A stretch of DNA of 17,645 nucleotides from CAZTVF01 sp964616985 (lineage in GTDB: Bacteria; Planctomycetota; Phycisphaerae; SM23-33): assembly GCA_964616985.1 (NCBI GenBank), contig CAZTVF010000111.1:1-17645 (forward strand), read 5' to 3'. The notes under the pieces were generated by a model that saw nothing but the letters and a program-made list of their open reading frames with translations, did no database searches and had not been told where the DNA came from. Positions 1 to 7,212 of the stretch are shown here, piece by piece (the stretch's first letter is position 1; each line of letters opens with the position of its first letter). A program made the position numbers and the translations under genes.

Positions 1-38
1 TGCGGAAGCATCGCGTTTATGCATCTCGGATTTGAATC

Positions 39-59
39 TGCGATTGCGGATTGCGGATT
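39..59. repeat. Heptad-period tandem tract (GCGGATT)
   Basis: Three consecutive 7-bp units are visible, the last two identical (GCGGATT at 46-52 and 53-59) and the first differing by one or two bases. Weaker heptads extend left to about 25. It lies in the leader region of the first gene and shares its 7-bp period, though not its sequence, with tracts at 2021-2048, 11871-11905 and 17554-17602. Confidence 0.7.
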
Positions 60-71
60 AAGGAGGCCCGC

Positions 72-109
72 CGATGAAGAGGACCCGACCGCGATGAAGA
101 GGTTATAAT
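72..109 (+). promoter_or_regulatory. Promoter with 11-bp direct repeat for the esterase gene
   Basis: A perfect TATAAT -10 box lies at 104-109, 34 bases upstream of the chosen ATG at 144. The 11-mer CGATGAAGAGG occurs twice, at 72-82 and 92-102, exactly 20 bp apart (two helical turns). The second copy ends two bases before the -10 box and the first reaches the expected -35 position. No good TTGACA is present, so an activator binding the direct repeat is plausible. Promoter activity and regulation are inferred from sequence alone. Confidence 0.5.
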
Positions 110-143
110 CCCACCGCCACCACGCGTGGCGAAGGAGCGAGAG

Positions 144-2015
144 ATGATGGCGATGAGGAATCTGCTGGCGGCGGTGGCGATCGCGGCGATGGCAAGCGCG
201 GCGACGGCTGAGGTGACCGTCAAGAAGGACGGCGACACGGTGAGCATCGCCGGAGGCAACTATCGCGCCGCCATCGATGCCAAGGGCAAACTCACGCTGG
301 CGGTCAAGGACACGCCCGCCCTGGTCCACGTCTTCGGCACGCCCGGCAAAGGGCCCAAGGACGCCCCGGTCGTCAACGTCACCAACAACATGGTCGCCGT
401 CCGCGACGGCAACGCCCGCGTCGAGTGGACCTTCAAGGACGAGGCCATCGTGATGCTGACCGAGGGTTACGAGTTCGAATGCACGATGGACAAGACCGTC
501 AAGGCCATCGTCGCCGCTGGCGGCAAGGGCGGGCCGCTGGGATACGGCGGCGGGGCCATCGCCATCGTGCTGGCCAACGACCTGAGCATCGCGTTTACCA
601 AGGGCATGCACGCGCACGGCCTGCGGCTGCTGCCGGGCGGCTATGCCAACGGCGGGCTGGCCAAGGGCGGGCTGTTTGAGTGCGAATTCAAGCTCGGCAC
701 GCCCGCCGACGCCGTGCAACTGCTCAGCGGCGTCCGCATCAGCGCGATCGGCCACGGCTATGGCAACCTCAACGACGGCGGCAACACCGGCGGCGGGATC
801 ATTCATTTCGGCAAGGACGTGAAGATCGCCTTCAAGTCGGCCCAGGACAACCTCAGCGGCAAGAAGATGGAGATCGAGCACCGCCTCAGCGTGCTGGACC
901 ACTACGTCGCCGGCAAGGAGGTGGCCCGCCAGACCAAGCCCGCCCCCATCGAGCCCAACGCCGCATTGGCGATTGCGTGGGAGATCCCCGCCCTGCCGCC
1001 GGGGTTCTATTACCTCACGATCTCAGCCTGGCGGGGCGAGACGAAGCTCACCGAGACCAAGCAGACCTTCGCGGTGGACCTGGCCAACTACCAGCACGAG
1101 CAGACGCGGCCGGCCGACTTCGCCGACTTCTGGGCCCGCCAGGAGCAGAAGCTCAAGGACACGCGCGCCAACGCCGTCGTCACCGAGATCGCCGCCAAGG
1201 ACTTCGCCGGCAAGGCGTACGACGTGACGCTGGACATGCCCGGCGGCGGCAAGGCCCACGGCGTGCTGATCGTGCCGGCCAGGCTCGGCCCCGGCCCGGC
1301 GTCGTTCGGCTCACTAATCAGCAAGACGCTGGGCGACATCATCGACCAGCTCAAGGCCGGCAACTATCCTCCCGCCGACGCCAATGGCAGACGCGCCACC
1401 CTCGAGAACGTGCAGTTCAACGTCTCGCTGCCGGCCGAGGCCACCTACAACAAGTGGAACAGCGCCGAGGACAACAACCTGCTCGAATGCATCATGACGT
1501 ACATGAGGGCGGTCGACTTCCTCGCCTCGCGCCCCGAGGTGAAGCCCGGCCGCATTCTCGTCAACGGCGCCAGCCGCTCGGGCCCGCTGGCCGTCATCAT
1601 CGCCGCACGCCGACCCAAGAGCGTCTGCGGCGTCAACGCGTTCGTGCATACCTCCGCGGGCATCAGCTGGCAGGACAAACCCTATCTGTCCTGGGGCCTC
1701 CCCAACACCCACAAGCCCGACAACCCCGAGCACGTGAAGCGCCTGGCGGAGATGGCCGCGTACGTCGATCCGGTCAATCACGTGACGGACGTGACGTGCC
1801 CGATCTGGTTCGGCTATGGCGTGGACGACACGCTCTCGCAGCCGCAGGGCATCGAGGCGATGTACCACCTGTGCCCCGCCCGATGGAAGCGCATCAGCCG
1901 CGACGGCGGCGGCCACCAGTACAGCGACGGCATGAAGAAGCTCGCCAAGGAACTCCAGGAACTGCTCAGCGCCTCCGCCGGCCCCGACCAGGACGCCACG
2001 CTCAAGCAGCATTGA
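144..2015 (+). CDS. Exported acetylxylan esterase/cephalosporin-C deacetylase-like hydrolase
   Basis: Predicted secreted alpha/beta-hydrolase of 623 residues, probably a carbohydrate-ester deacetylase. The start at 144 is preferred because GGAG lies 6 nt upstream; a GTG at 126 is in frame but has no ribosome site. Residues 1-23 form a signal peptide (hydrophobic stretch ending ATA). About 290 residues follow that I cannot assign and that look beta-rich. The C-terminal part, from about residue 315, resembles the AXE1 family: a nucleophile elbow GASRSG with Ser477, an acid near Asp561/562 in VDDT, and a GGGHQ motif with His591. The elbow reads G-x-S-x-S-G rather than the family's usual G-x-S-x-G-G. 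AXE1 enzymes are normally about 320 residues, so this one carries a large N-terminal extension. The family call is fairly secure; the substrate is not known. Confidence 0.75.
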   Translation: MMAMRNLLAAVAIAAMASAATAEVTVKKDGDTVSIAGGNYRAAIDAKGKLTLAVKDTPALVHVFGTPGKGPKDAPVVNVTNNMVAVRDGNARVEWTFKDEAIVMLTEGYEFECTMDKTVKAIVAAGGKGGPLGYGGGAIAIVLANDLSIAFTKGMHAHGLRLLPGGYANGGLAKGGLFECEFKLGTPADAVQLLSGVRISAIGHGYGNLNDGGNTGGGIIHFGKDVKIAFKSAQDNLSGKKMEIEHRLSVLDHYVAGKEVARQTKPAPIEPNAALAIAWEIPALPPGFYYLTISAWRGETKLTETKQTFAVDLANYQHEQTRPADFADFWARQEQKLKDTRANAVVTEIAAKDFAGKAYDVTLDMPGGGKAHGVLIVPARLGPGPASFGSLISKTLGDIIDQLKAGNYPPADANGRRATLENVQFNVSLPAEATYNKWNSAEDNNLLECIMTYMRAVDFLASRPEVKPGRILVNGASRSGPLAVIIAARRPKSVCGVNAFVHTSAGISWQDKPYLSWGLPNTHKPDNPEHVKRLAEMAAYVDPVNHVTDVTCPIWFGYGVDDTLSQPQGIEAMYHLCPARWKRISRDGGGHQYSDGMKKLAKELQELLSASAGPDQDATLKQH

Positions 2016-2020
2016 GAAGC

Positions 2021-2048
2021 GGTAGCCAGGAGCCGGGAGCCGGGAGAG
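2021..2048. repeat. Heptad-period tandem tract (GGGAGCC-like)
   Basis: Four 7-bp units directly follow the esterase stop codon, with consensus RGGAGCC and the third unit GGGAGCC at 2035-2041. The period matches three other tracts in this window although the unit sequence differs. Confidence 0.65.
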
Positions 2049-2091
2049 GGCTAGTGACCCGTCAAGAAAGATTCCTTGGGTCAAGTCGGCT

Positions 2092-2161
2092 GGCGGCTAG
2101 TCCGTTCGGCGCTGTTTCTCGCTGGGGCCCAGACCTAACAGCGCCGAACGGACTAGCCGCC
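2092..2161. repeat. Perfect 25-bp inverted repeat of the GCCGAACGG family
   Basis: Arms at 2092-2116 and 2137-2161 are exact reverse complements (25 of 25), separated by a 20-nt loop that itself contains CTGGGGCCCAG. The arms contain AACAGCGCCGAACGG, the core of a sequence that recurs at 6991-7020 and, with an insertion, at 7213-7262. It lies between convergent genes, so it could act as a bidirectional terminator, but no T-tract follows and the match to other sites points to a dispersed repeat. Confidence 0.85.
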
Positions 2162-2246
2162 GCCAAGGCCATGACTCTAAGATTCAAGTTTGACGATACA
2201 CTAGCCTCTTGTGGCGAGGCGCGTGTGTCGACTGCCGTGCGCGTAC

Positions 2247-4049
2247 CTACAGCCAATGCCTCAGCAGGTACGCGGCGGATTCCATGAGGATGCGGCGCCA
2301 GGAGCGTTTCATGTGCTCCGAAAGAAGGAGTTCGCGGCACTGGGCGAAGTCGGCGAGGGTCTGCTCGCGCAGCGAGCGGGCGAAGACGGGGCTGGCGATC
2401 AGGGCCACCGCCTCCAGCTGGTGAAACAGGCTGCGGTGGTCGAAGTTGTAGCTGCCCACGATGGCCCAGGCGTCGTCGATCACGGCCGTCTTGGCGTGCA
2501 GCATTCCCAGGGGCCACTCGTACAGCCGCACGCCGCTTCGCAGCAGGCGGCCGAAGAGGTGCCTTCCGGCATAGGCGCAGGTGGCGAAGTCGCTGTCGCG
2601 TGCGACGGCGACGGCGACGGTCACGCCCCGCCGGGCCGCACTGCACAGGGCCCGCCGCATCGTGCGGTCGGGAATGAAGTATGCGTTCTCGATGAAGATG
2701 TAGCTGCGCGCGTTGCGGATCGCGTGCAGGTACGCCAGGCGGATGCGGTGGCGGCTGCCGAACTCGCGATTGCCCACCAGCTGCACCGCCACGCCCGAGG
2801 GGTCGCATGCCACGTCCACGCCCGCACGCTTTGCCGCCGCCGGGCCGCCTTGGGGTTCGAGCCGCTTCTGCACCGCCGCCAGCAGCCGCCCCGTCTTCGT
2901 CCGCGTTTTTTCGTACGCTACCGCCGACCGCCAGGCATAGTTGAACAGCCGAACCGCCGTTGCCGCCAGTTCGGCGCCGTCGAGGCGGACGTGCGTGTCG
3001 CGCCACCCCCCGCCGCCGTCCTCGGGCGCGGCGTACTCGTCGGCGATATTCAGGCCGCCGGTGAAGGTGATCGCGCCGTCGATGATGAGCATCTTGCGGT
3101 GATCGCGGCGATTGAGGGCCCACGTCGGCCGCGTCCAGACCAGCGGGTGGTACACCGCCACCGCCACGCCCGCGGCCAGCAGCTCCTGCACGAAGGCCGC
3201 GCTCATGCCAAGGGAGCCGATGTAGTCGTACAGCAGCCGCACCCGCACGCCGCGATCCTGGCTGGCGCGGATGAGGGCGTCGGCGAACCGCCGGCCCGTG
3301 CGGTCGGGCTTGATCATGTACGTCTCGAAGTCCACCGAGGTCGTCGCCGCCTCGATCGTCGCGATCATCTCGGGGTACGCCTGGCGGCCGTCCACGAGCA
3401 GCCGCACCGCCGCGGCCCGCTGGAAGAGCTCGGGGCGCCTTGCGTATCGCATCAGGGCCTCGGGGCAGGACAGCTGGGGCCCAGGCCCCCTGGCATCGAC
3501 GGCGCCCAGGCCCCGCCGGCGGCGGGCGAGGCGGCGGCCCTCGCGCCGTGCCCGCCAGCTCCAAACGCCCACCAGCGTCAGCGGGTAGGCCGTCACGGCC
3601 ATCACGGCCCCGGTCAGCACCACGCCCAGGGCCAGCGGCCCCAGGGCACTGAGCCCCAGGCTGCCCAGCCCCCGGCCAAGCTCCCCGAGCGATTGCCACG
3701 GCGACGTCCACGCCCATTCATCGACGATGGCCCGCATGGCCGCCATCGCCGCGTCGGCTGCGACCGCCTTCGCCGGCCACAGCCACATCCCGATCTCATA
3801 CTGCAGCACGGCCAGGGGCAGCATCGTGCCGGCGTTGGAAATGAACTGGGGAAAGATGGAGACGAACTTGTTGCCCCGCGCGATCCAGGCGAACAGCACG
3901 CTCAGCGGAATCTGCAGCCCCGGCAGCGGGAAGGCCGCCGCGAAGAACCCCGCCGCCATGCCCCGCGCGATCCGGACGGCCGAATCCCGCCGCCCGAACA
4001 CCCGCAGCAGTAAACGACGGAGGCGATATTTCAGCCGGCTGAATCGCAT
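2247..4049 (-). CDS. DUF2062 / phospholipase D (cardiolipin synthase-like) fusion protein
   Basis: A 600-residue membrane protein. Residues about 8-165 match the DUF2062 pattern: a basic start, GMAAGFFAAAFPLPGLQ, a RGNKF loop, the FPQFISNAG motif, and hydrophobic helices near 30-55, 68-92 and 130-165. Residues about 215-560 form a phospholipase D catalytic unit with two HKD motifs, H317-x-K319-x4-D324 and H518-x-K520-x4-D525, each followed by a Gly-Gly or Gly-Ser segment as in cardiolipin synthases. PLD enzymes of this type transfer phosphatidyl groups between phospholipids at the inner membrane. Bacterial cardiolipin synthases usually have two short N-terminal helices; here DUF2062 seems to supply the membrane anchor. 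The ATG at 4049 is chosen because homology begins there; upstream frame to 4238 runs through repeats. No clear ribosome site is visible. Actual substrate is unknown. Confidence 0.85.
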   Translation of the reverse strand: MRFSRLKYRLRRLLLRVFGRRDSAVRIARGMAAGFFAAAFPLPGLQIPLSVLFAWIARGNKFVSIFPQFISNAGTMLPLAVLQYEIGMWLWPAKAVAADAAMAAMRAIVDEWAWTSPWQSLGELGRGLGSLGLSALGPLALGVVLTGAVMAVTAYPLTLVGVWSWRARREGRRLARRRRGLGAVDARGPGPQLSCPEALMRYARRPELFQRAAAVRLLVDGRQAYPEMIATIEAATTSVDFETYMIKPDRTGRRFADALIRASQDRGVRVRLLYDYIGSLGMSAAFVQELLAAGVAVAVYHPLVWTRPTWALNRRDHRKMLIIDGAITFTGGLNIADEYAAPEDGGGGWRDTHVRLDGAELAATAVRLFNYAWRSAVAYEKTRTKTGRLLAAVQKRLEPQGGPAAAKRAGVDVACDPSGVAVQLVGNREFGSRHRIRLAYLHAIRNARSYIFIENAYFIPDRTMRRALCSAARRGVTVAVAVARDSDFATCAYAGRHLFGRLLRSGVRLYEWPLGMLHAKTAVIDDAWAIVGSYNFDHRSLFHQLEAVALIASPVFARSLREQTLADFAQCRELLLSEHMKRSWRRILMESAAYLLRHWL

Positions 4050-4141
4050 GTGCAATACACGATACCGGGAACGTGCGCTCTTGAGAAGCCTTGGGTTCGG
4101 CCAGCCTGGGGGAGCAGCACGATGGGGGGCGGCCCGCCCGT

Positions 4142-4278
4142 GAGGCGCCGGCGGCCCAGGCATGCCGGCGCCTCGCAGACAGCGCGACGCCTGCCTTCGG
4201 CAGGCAAGCTTCGGCATGGCACCCAATCGACCCTTCACATCAGTCGGGATGGGTGGCGGCCTGGGGAGGCCGCCACCC
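4142..4278. repeat. Cluster of three intergenic hairpins
   Basis: Three palindromes lie between the PLD-like and CBM genes. The first has 11-bp arms at 4142-4152 and 4164-4174 (GAGGCGCCGGC). The second has 7-bp arms at 4189-4195 and 4199-4205 (GCCTGCC). The third has 12-bp arms at 4251-4262 and 4267-4278 (GGGTGGCGGCCT) around a 4-nt loop. The third recurs at 6899-6925 and 10582-10604. The 16-mer at 4209-4224 has an exact inverted copy at 11930-11945. One of these may also terminate transcription of the CBM gene. Confidence 0.8.
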
Positions 4279-4331
4279 CCGTGTCAGCGGTTGCCATCGT
4301 CAGCGCCGATGGCTTCAGCGATTGCCTGCGG

Positions 4332-4598
4332 CTACACCAGGTCGGCCACGGAGTTCTCCGTGCCGAACGCGTTGGCGGTGCGGCGGGAGTGATCGGGATC
4401 GGCCACCCACTGCCCGTCGAGCAGGAACTTGTACTCGTACTTGCCCGGGGCCAGGTCCACAGAGACCGTGAACGAACCGCTCTTCTGACGGACCATATTG
4501 AGGGGTTGCCAGCTGTTGAAGCTGCCGACGAGTTGTGCCTTCTTGGCCGGTGCCTTGACCGCGAACTGAATCGAACCCTTCTTGCTCTTTGCAAACAT
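4332..4598 (-). CDS. Stand-alone glycogen-binding (AMPK-CBM / CBM48-like) domain protein
   Basis: An 88-residue protein consisting almost entirely of an early-set beta-sandwich of the AMPK1-CBM/isoamylase-N type. Diagnostic segments are VKAPAKKAQLVGSFNSW near residues 14-30, APGKYEYKFLLDGQWVADP near 51-69, and the closing NAFGTENSV. The conserved tryptophans of the glycan-binding face are present. The start at 4598 is set by an AAGGAG ribosome site 6 nt upstream; an in-frame ATG at 4646 lacks one. There is no signal peptide, so the protein is cytoplasmic. Such single-domain proteins occur in several bacterial phyla and are thought to bind glycogen or regulate a partner enzyme. No glycogen gene is nearby, so the role here is inferred. 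Confidence 0.85.
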   Translation of the reverse strand: MFAKSKKGSIQFAVKAPAKKAQLVGSFNSWQPLNMVRQKSGSFTVSVDLAPGKYEYKFLLDGQWVADPDHSRRTANAFGTENSVADLV

Positions 4599-4809
4599 CG
4601 TTTGCTCCTTCCATGAAACATTGTGCGAAACGGCATCCACTGCCATTCAGGATGCTGTTGTACACATATTGCACTTTCCATGCCAGATGCTGATACTGGA
4701 AAACATGAAGTTTCCGCTAAATTAGGGGCTTTCCCCGATGGTTACCTAAGGGTGATGGACAATCTTGAAGCATGTCAGCGGCGATGTGACACGATTGTCG
4801 CAGGCGATT

Positions 4810-5709
4810 CTACAGCGCCCCGCCGTGGCGCCAGTAGTCGAGCGCGTTCTCGAATCCGGCGTGCGAGAACTCGAAGCCGGAATCGACCAGGCGTTTGGGG
4901 GCAGCCGAGACGCTCGTCAGCAGCACCTCGCGGGCCATCTCGCCCAGCACCGCTGCCAGCAGCCATCCCGGAACCGGCAGAAAGGCGGGCCGGTGGAGCG
5001 CGCGGGCGAGCGAACGGGTGAACTCCGCATTGGTCAGGACCCGCGGCGAGCAGATGTTGAACGGCCCCGAGAGCCCCGGGCTGTAGATCAGGTGCTTCAC
5101 GGCCGCCACCGCGTCCTCCAGCGCCACCCAGCTCATGCGCTGCCTGCCGCTGCCCAGGCGCCCGCCCAGGCCGCTGCGGAACAGCGGCAGCGCCATCGAC
5201 AGCGGCCCGCCGCTTGGATGCAGCACGGCCGGGAATCGCAGGTTGACGGTCCGCACGCCCCCGCCGGCGGCGATGGCGGCGGCGTTCTCCCATTCGGCGC
5301 ACACGTCGGCCAGGAAGCCCGCCCCCTGCACGCTGCCCTCGGTGACGACCTCCTCGCCGCGTTCGCCGTAGTAGCCCACCGCCGAGGCGCAGAGGAAGAT
5401 GTCCGGATGCTGCCTCAGGCCCAGCATCGCCTGCGACAGCAGCCGTGTGGAGTTCACGCGGCTGTCGCGGATGGCGGCCTTCTTGGCCGGCGACCATCGC
5501 CCGGCGACGTTCTCGCCGGCGAGATGGATGACGACCTGCACGCCCTCCAGCACCTTGGGATCCAGCGGCCCATCCGCGGGGTCCCAGTGAACCGTCCCCT
5601 CCCCCGCCGGCCCGCGCGAGAGGCGAACCAGCCGGTGCCCGTCGGCCTCCAGCGCCGCCGAGAGGTGCCGCCCGATGAAACCCGTCGCGCCCGTGATCAC
5701 GATGTCCAT
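4810..5709 (-). CDS. TIGR01777-family NAD(P)-dependent epimerase (YfcH/SDR39U-like)
   Basis: A 299-residue extended/atypical short-chain dehydrogenase. It starts with the Rossmann dinucleotide motif GATGFIG (residues 7-13), followed by IHLAGEN at 61-67, SAVGYYG at 109-115, and the CAEWE segment at 137-141. The SGLGGRLGSGRQRMSWV stretch and C-terminal PVPGWLLAAVLGEMA are typical of the TIGR01777 family with its DUF1731 tail. In most relatives an R-x-G-x-VL motif precedes the GG turn; here it reads RFPAVL. Length fits the family (about 300). The enzyme is cytoplasmic, and the physiological substrate of this family is not established. It diverges from the radical SAM gene across a 66-bp gap that holds both -10 boxes. 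Confidence 0.88.
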   Translation of the reverse strand: MDIVITGATGFIGRHLSAALEADGHRLVRLSRGPAGEGTVHWDPADGPLDPKVLEGVQVVIHLAGENVAGRWSPAKKAAIRDSRVNSTRLLSQAMLGLRQHPDIFLCASAVGYYGERGEEVVTEGSVQGAGFLADVCAEWENAAAIAAGGGVRTVNLRFPAVLHPSGGPLSMALPLFRSGLGGRLGSGRQRMSWVALEDAVAAVKHLIYSPGLSGPFNICSPRVLTNAEFTRSLARALHRPAFLPVPGWLLAAVLGEMAREVLLTSVSAAPKRLVDSGFEFSHAGFENALDYWRHGGAL

Positions 5710-5714
5710 ATCAC

Positions 5715-5742
5715 ACTATATCGGCCACGCCGATGGTATAAT
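5715..5742. promoter_or_regulatory. Divergent promoter pair with central inverted repeat
   Basis: On the plus strand a perfect TATAAT lies at 5737-5742. On the minus strand TATAGT lies at 5720-5715, five bases before the epimerase ATG. Between them sits ATCGGC-cac-GCCGAT (5720-5734), a 6-bp inverted repeat with a 3-bp spacer that overlaps the minus-strand -10 box. The geometry suggests one regulator controlling both genes. No convincing -35 boxes were seen. The epimerase transcript would be nearly leaderless. Confidence 0.45.
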
Positions 5743-5775
5743 CCGCCCCATGGGACACATTCGAAGGATCTTTCG

Positions 5776-6870
5776 ATGACGACCGCCGCCGTGACGATGC
5801 GATCGCTGCCGTACAACGTCTTTGAGCTCACGCTCATGGTGACGGGCGAGTGCAACCTCCGGTGCTCGTACTGCTACATGGGCGGGCGGCGGCCTACCGT
5901 GATGGAGGCAGCCCTCGCACGCCGCGGCATCGACCGCGCCCTGGCCAGCCTGCAGCCGCAAGGCCGCCTGGAACTGGGCTTCTTCGGCGGCGAGCCCCTG
6001 CTGCAGGCGGAGATGATCGAGGGCCTGATCGAGTATGCCCGCAGCGCGGCCGCCCCGCGCGGCCAGGGCGTCTCGGTCTCGATCACCACCAACGGGACGG
6101 TGACCACGCCGGCAGCGTGGCGGGTGATGTCCAGCGGCATCCACCTCGCCGTCAGCTGCGACGGGGCCCAGGCGGTCCACGACCGCCACCGCCCGCTGGC
6201 CAGCGGCCTGGGAAGCTGGCGGATCGTGTGCGACACCCTCCGCCGCCTGGTGGAACTGAACCGCGACCCGGTGATCTCGCTGGTCGTGCGGCCGGACACG
6301 CTGGGCGAACTGAATGAGGGGCTGGCGGCGATGCGCGACCTGGGCGTGCGGTTCGTCTCGCCCTCGCTGGACCTGTGGACGACGTGGCGCGAGGAGGACA
6401 TCGCCGCCCTCGGCTCGGCCATCTCGCGGGCCGCGAGCCTGTGGCGGCCGGGCGACGGCGGCTTCGGCATCGGGTGGTTCGATGACATGGCCTCGCGCCT
6501 GGCCGGGCTGAAATCGACGCCCTGCGCCCGCTGCCTGTTCGGGGCCGGGCAGATCGCCGTTTCGCCGGCGGGCAACCTTTATCCCTGCGAACGGCTGATC
6601 GGCCTCGATGCCGAGGACAATCCCGCCCGCCTTCGCGGAACGGCGATGTTGGGCGAGGACTTCCTCGATTACCGCCCCACGGCCAGGCCCGCGGAGCCCG
6701 CCTGCGCCGACTGCACCATCCGCCACGCGTGCAGCACCTTCTGCCGCTGCAGCAACCTCGTCCGCACCGGCGACCCGGCCCGCCCCGACCGCCTGCTGTG
6801 CGAACTCAACAAGATGGTCTTCGCCGCCGTCAGCGAAGTGCTGGGGCTGGACGGCGACGAGGAAGATTGA
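5776..6870 (+). CDS. Radical SAM/SPASM peptide-maturase-like protein
   Basis: A 364-residue radical SAM enzyme that should use S-adenosylmethionine and a [4Fe-4S] cluster to modify a peptide or protein. The cluster motif is C26-x3-C30-x2-C33 in GECNLRCSYCYMGG, followed by the GGE motif in FFGGEPLL (69-76). The C-terminus has a full SPASM signature: C253-x12-G266-x4-C271, then C310-x2-C313-x5-C319-x3-C323, then C342, with an extra C250 and C325. Such a set binds two auxiliary clusters, as in PqqE and anSME-type enzymes. The start at 5776 follows AAGGAT by 6 nt; a 9-codon frame from 5750 ends in an ATGA overlap with it. Anaerobic sulfatase maturase is an alternative, but no sulfatase lies nearby. 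Two leader-like small proteins follow at 7461 and 7912, making a peptide-modification role attractive but unproven. Confidence 0.85.
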   Translation: MTTAAVTMRSLPYNVFELTLMVTGECNLRCSYCYMGGRRPTVMEAALARRGIDRALASLQPQGRLELGFFGGEPLLQAEMIEGLIEYARSAAAPRGQGVSVSITTNGTVTTPAAWRVMSSGIHLAVSCDGAQAVHDRHRPLASGLGSWRIVCDTLRRLVELNRDPVISLVVRPDTLGELNEGLAAMRDLGVRFVSPSLDLWTTWREEDIAALGSAISRAASLWRPGDGGFGIGWFDDMASRLAGLKSTPCARCLFGAGQIAVSPAGNLYPCERLIGLDAEDNPARLRGTAMLGEDFLDYRPTARPAEPACADCTIRHACSTFCRCSNLVRTGDPARPDRLLCELNKMVFAAVSEVLGLDGDEED

Positions 6871-6898
6871 TTTGCCTCGGCGGCCGCCAGACGTGTCC

Positions 6899-6925
6899 GG
6901 GTGGCGGCCTTCCTAGGCCGCCACC
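6899..6925. repeat. GTGGCGGCCT palindrome, copy 2
   Basis: Arms GGGTGGCGGCCT (6899-6910) and AGGCCGCCACC (6915-6925) flank the 4-nt loop TCCT. Copies with different 4-nt loops lie at 4251-4278 (GGGG) and 10582-10604 (ACGC). The position 28 bases after the radical SAM stop could make it a terminator stem, but the recurrence indicates a dispersed REP-like unit. Confidence 0.85.
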
Positions 6926-7074
6926 AAGAACGCCGTGACGGCCGCGGGCTTCCCATTCAGCTGTCAAATATGGGTGCGCGCCCTGGGGCTTCTACAGCGC
7001 CGAACGGCAAGCCGCTGCCAGACGCACTCACCTATTCGATTGTGATGAACTCCTAGACTCCTCGATGATCTCCA

Positions 7075-7125
7075 GCCCCGCCAGGGGCGACACAACGAAC
7101 ACACTTGTGCCGCCCCTGACGGGGC
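7075..7125. repeat. Long imperfect hairpin (19 of 21 paired)
   Basis: Arms at 7075-7095 and 7105-7125 pair at 19 of 21 positions around a 9-nt loop, and TTTCT follows the right arm. The long stem and short T-run fit either a terminator for an upstream transcript or a small palindromic mobile unit. I cannot tell which from sequence alone. Confidence 0.7.
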
Positions 7126-7212
7126 TTTCTCAAAAGGACGCACCCTGTTCCCCATGGCTTCCGCCATGGGCTGACATGTCAAGCAGTCGTTCATTGGGCG
7201 GCGGCCTGGGCA

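Noticed and set aside
680..2287. 535-codon plus-strand frame overlapping the esterase gene
   Set aside because: Arg/Gln/Pro-rich translation without recognisable motifs, overlapping a gene with signal peptide and catalytic motifs.
2211..4013. 600-codon plus-strand frame opposite the PLD-like gene
   Set aside because: It is a GC-rich shadow frame with Arg/His/Pro-rich low-complexity translation; the minus strand has two HKD motifs.
4809..4819. TCTACAGCGCC at the epimerase stop codon resembling the GCCGAACGG-family lead
   Set aside because: Only 11 bases match and the rest of the repeat is absent, so chance is likely.
4765..5775. Open plus-strand frame extending the radical SAM gene upstream by about 337 codons
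   Set aside because: It is antisense to the well-supported epimerase gene; homology and the ribosome site place the start at 5776.
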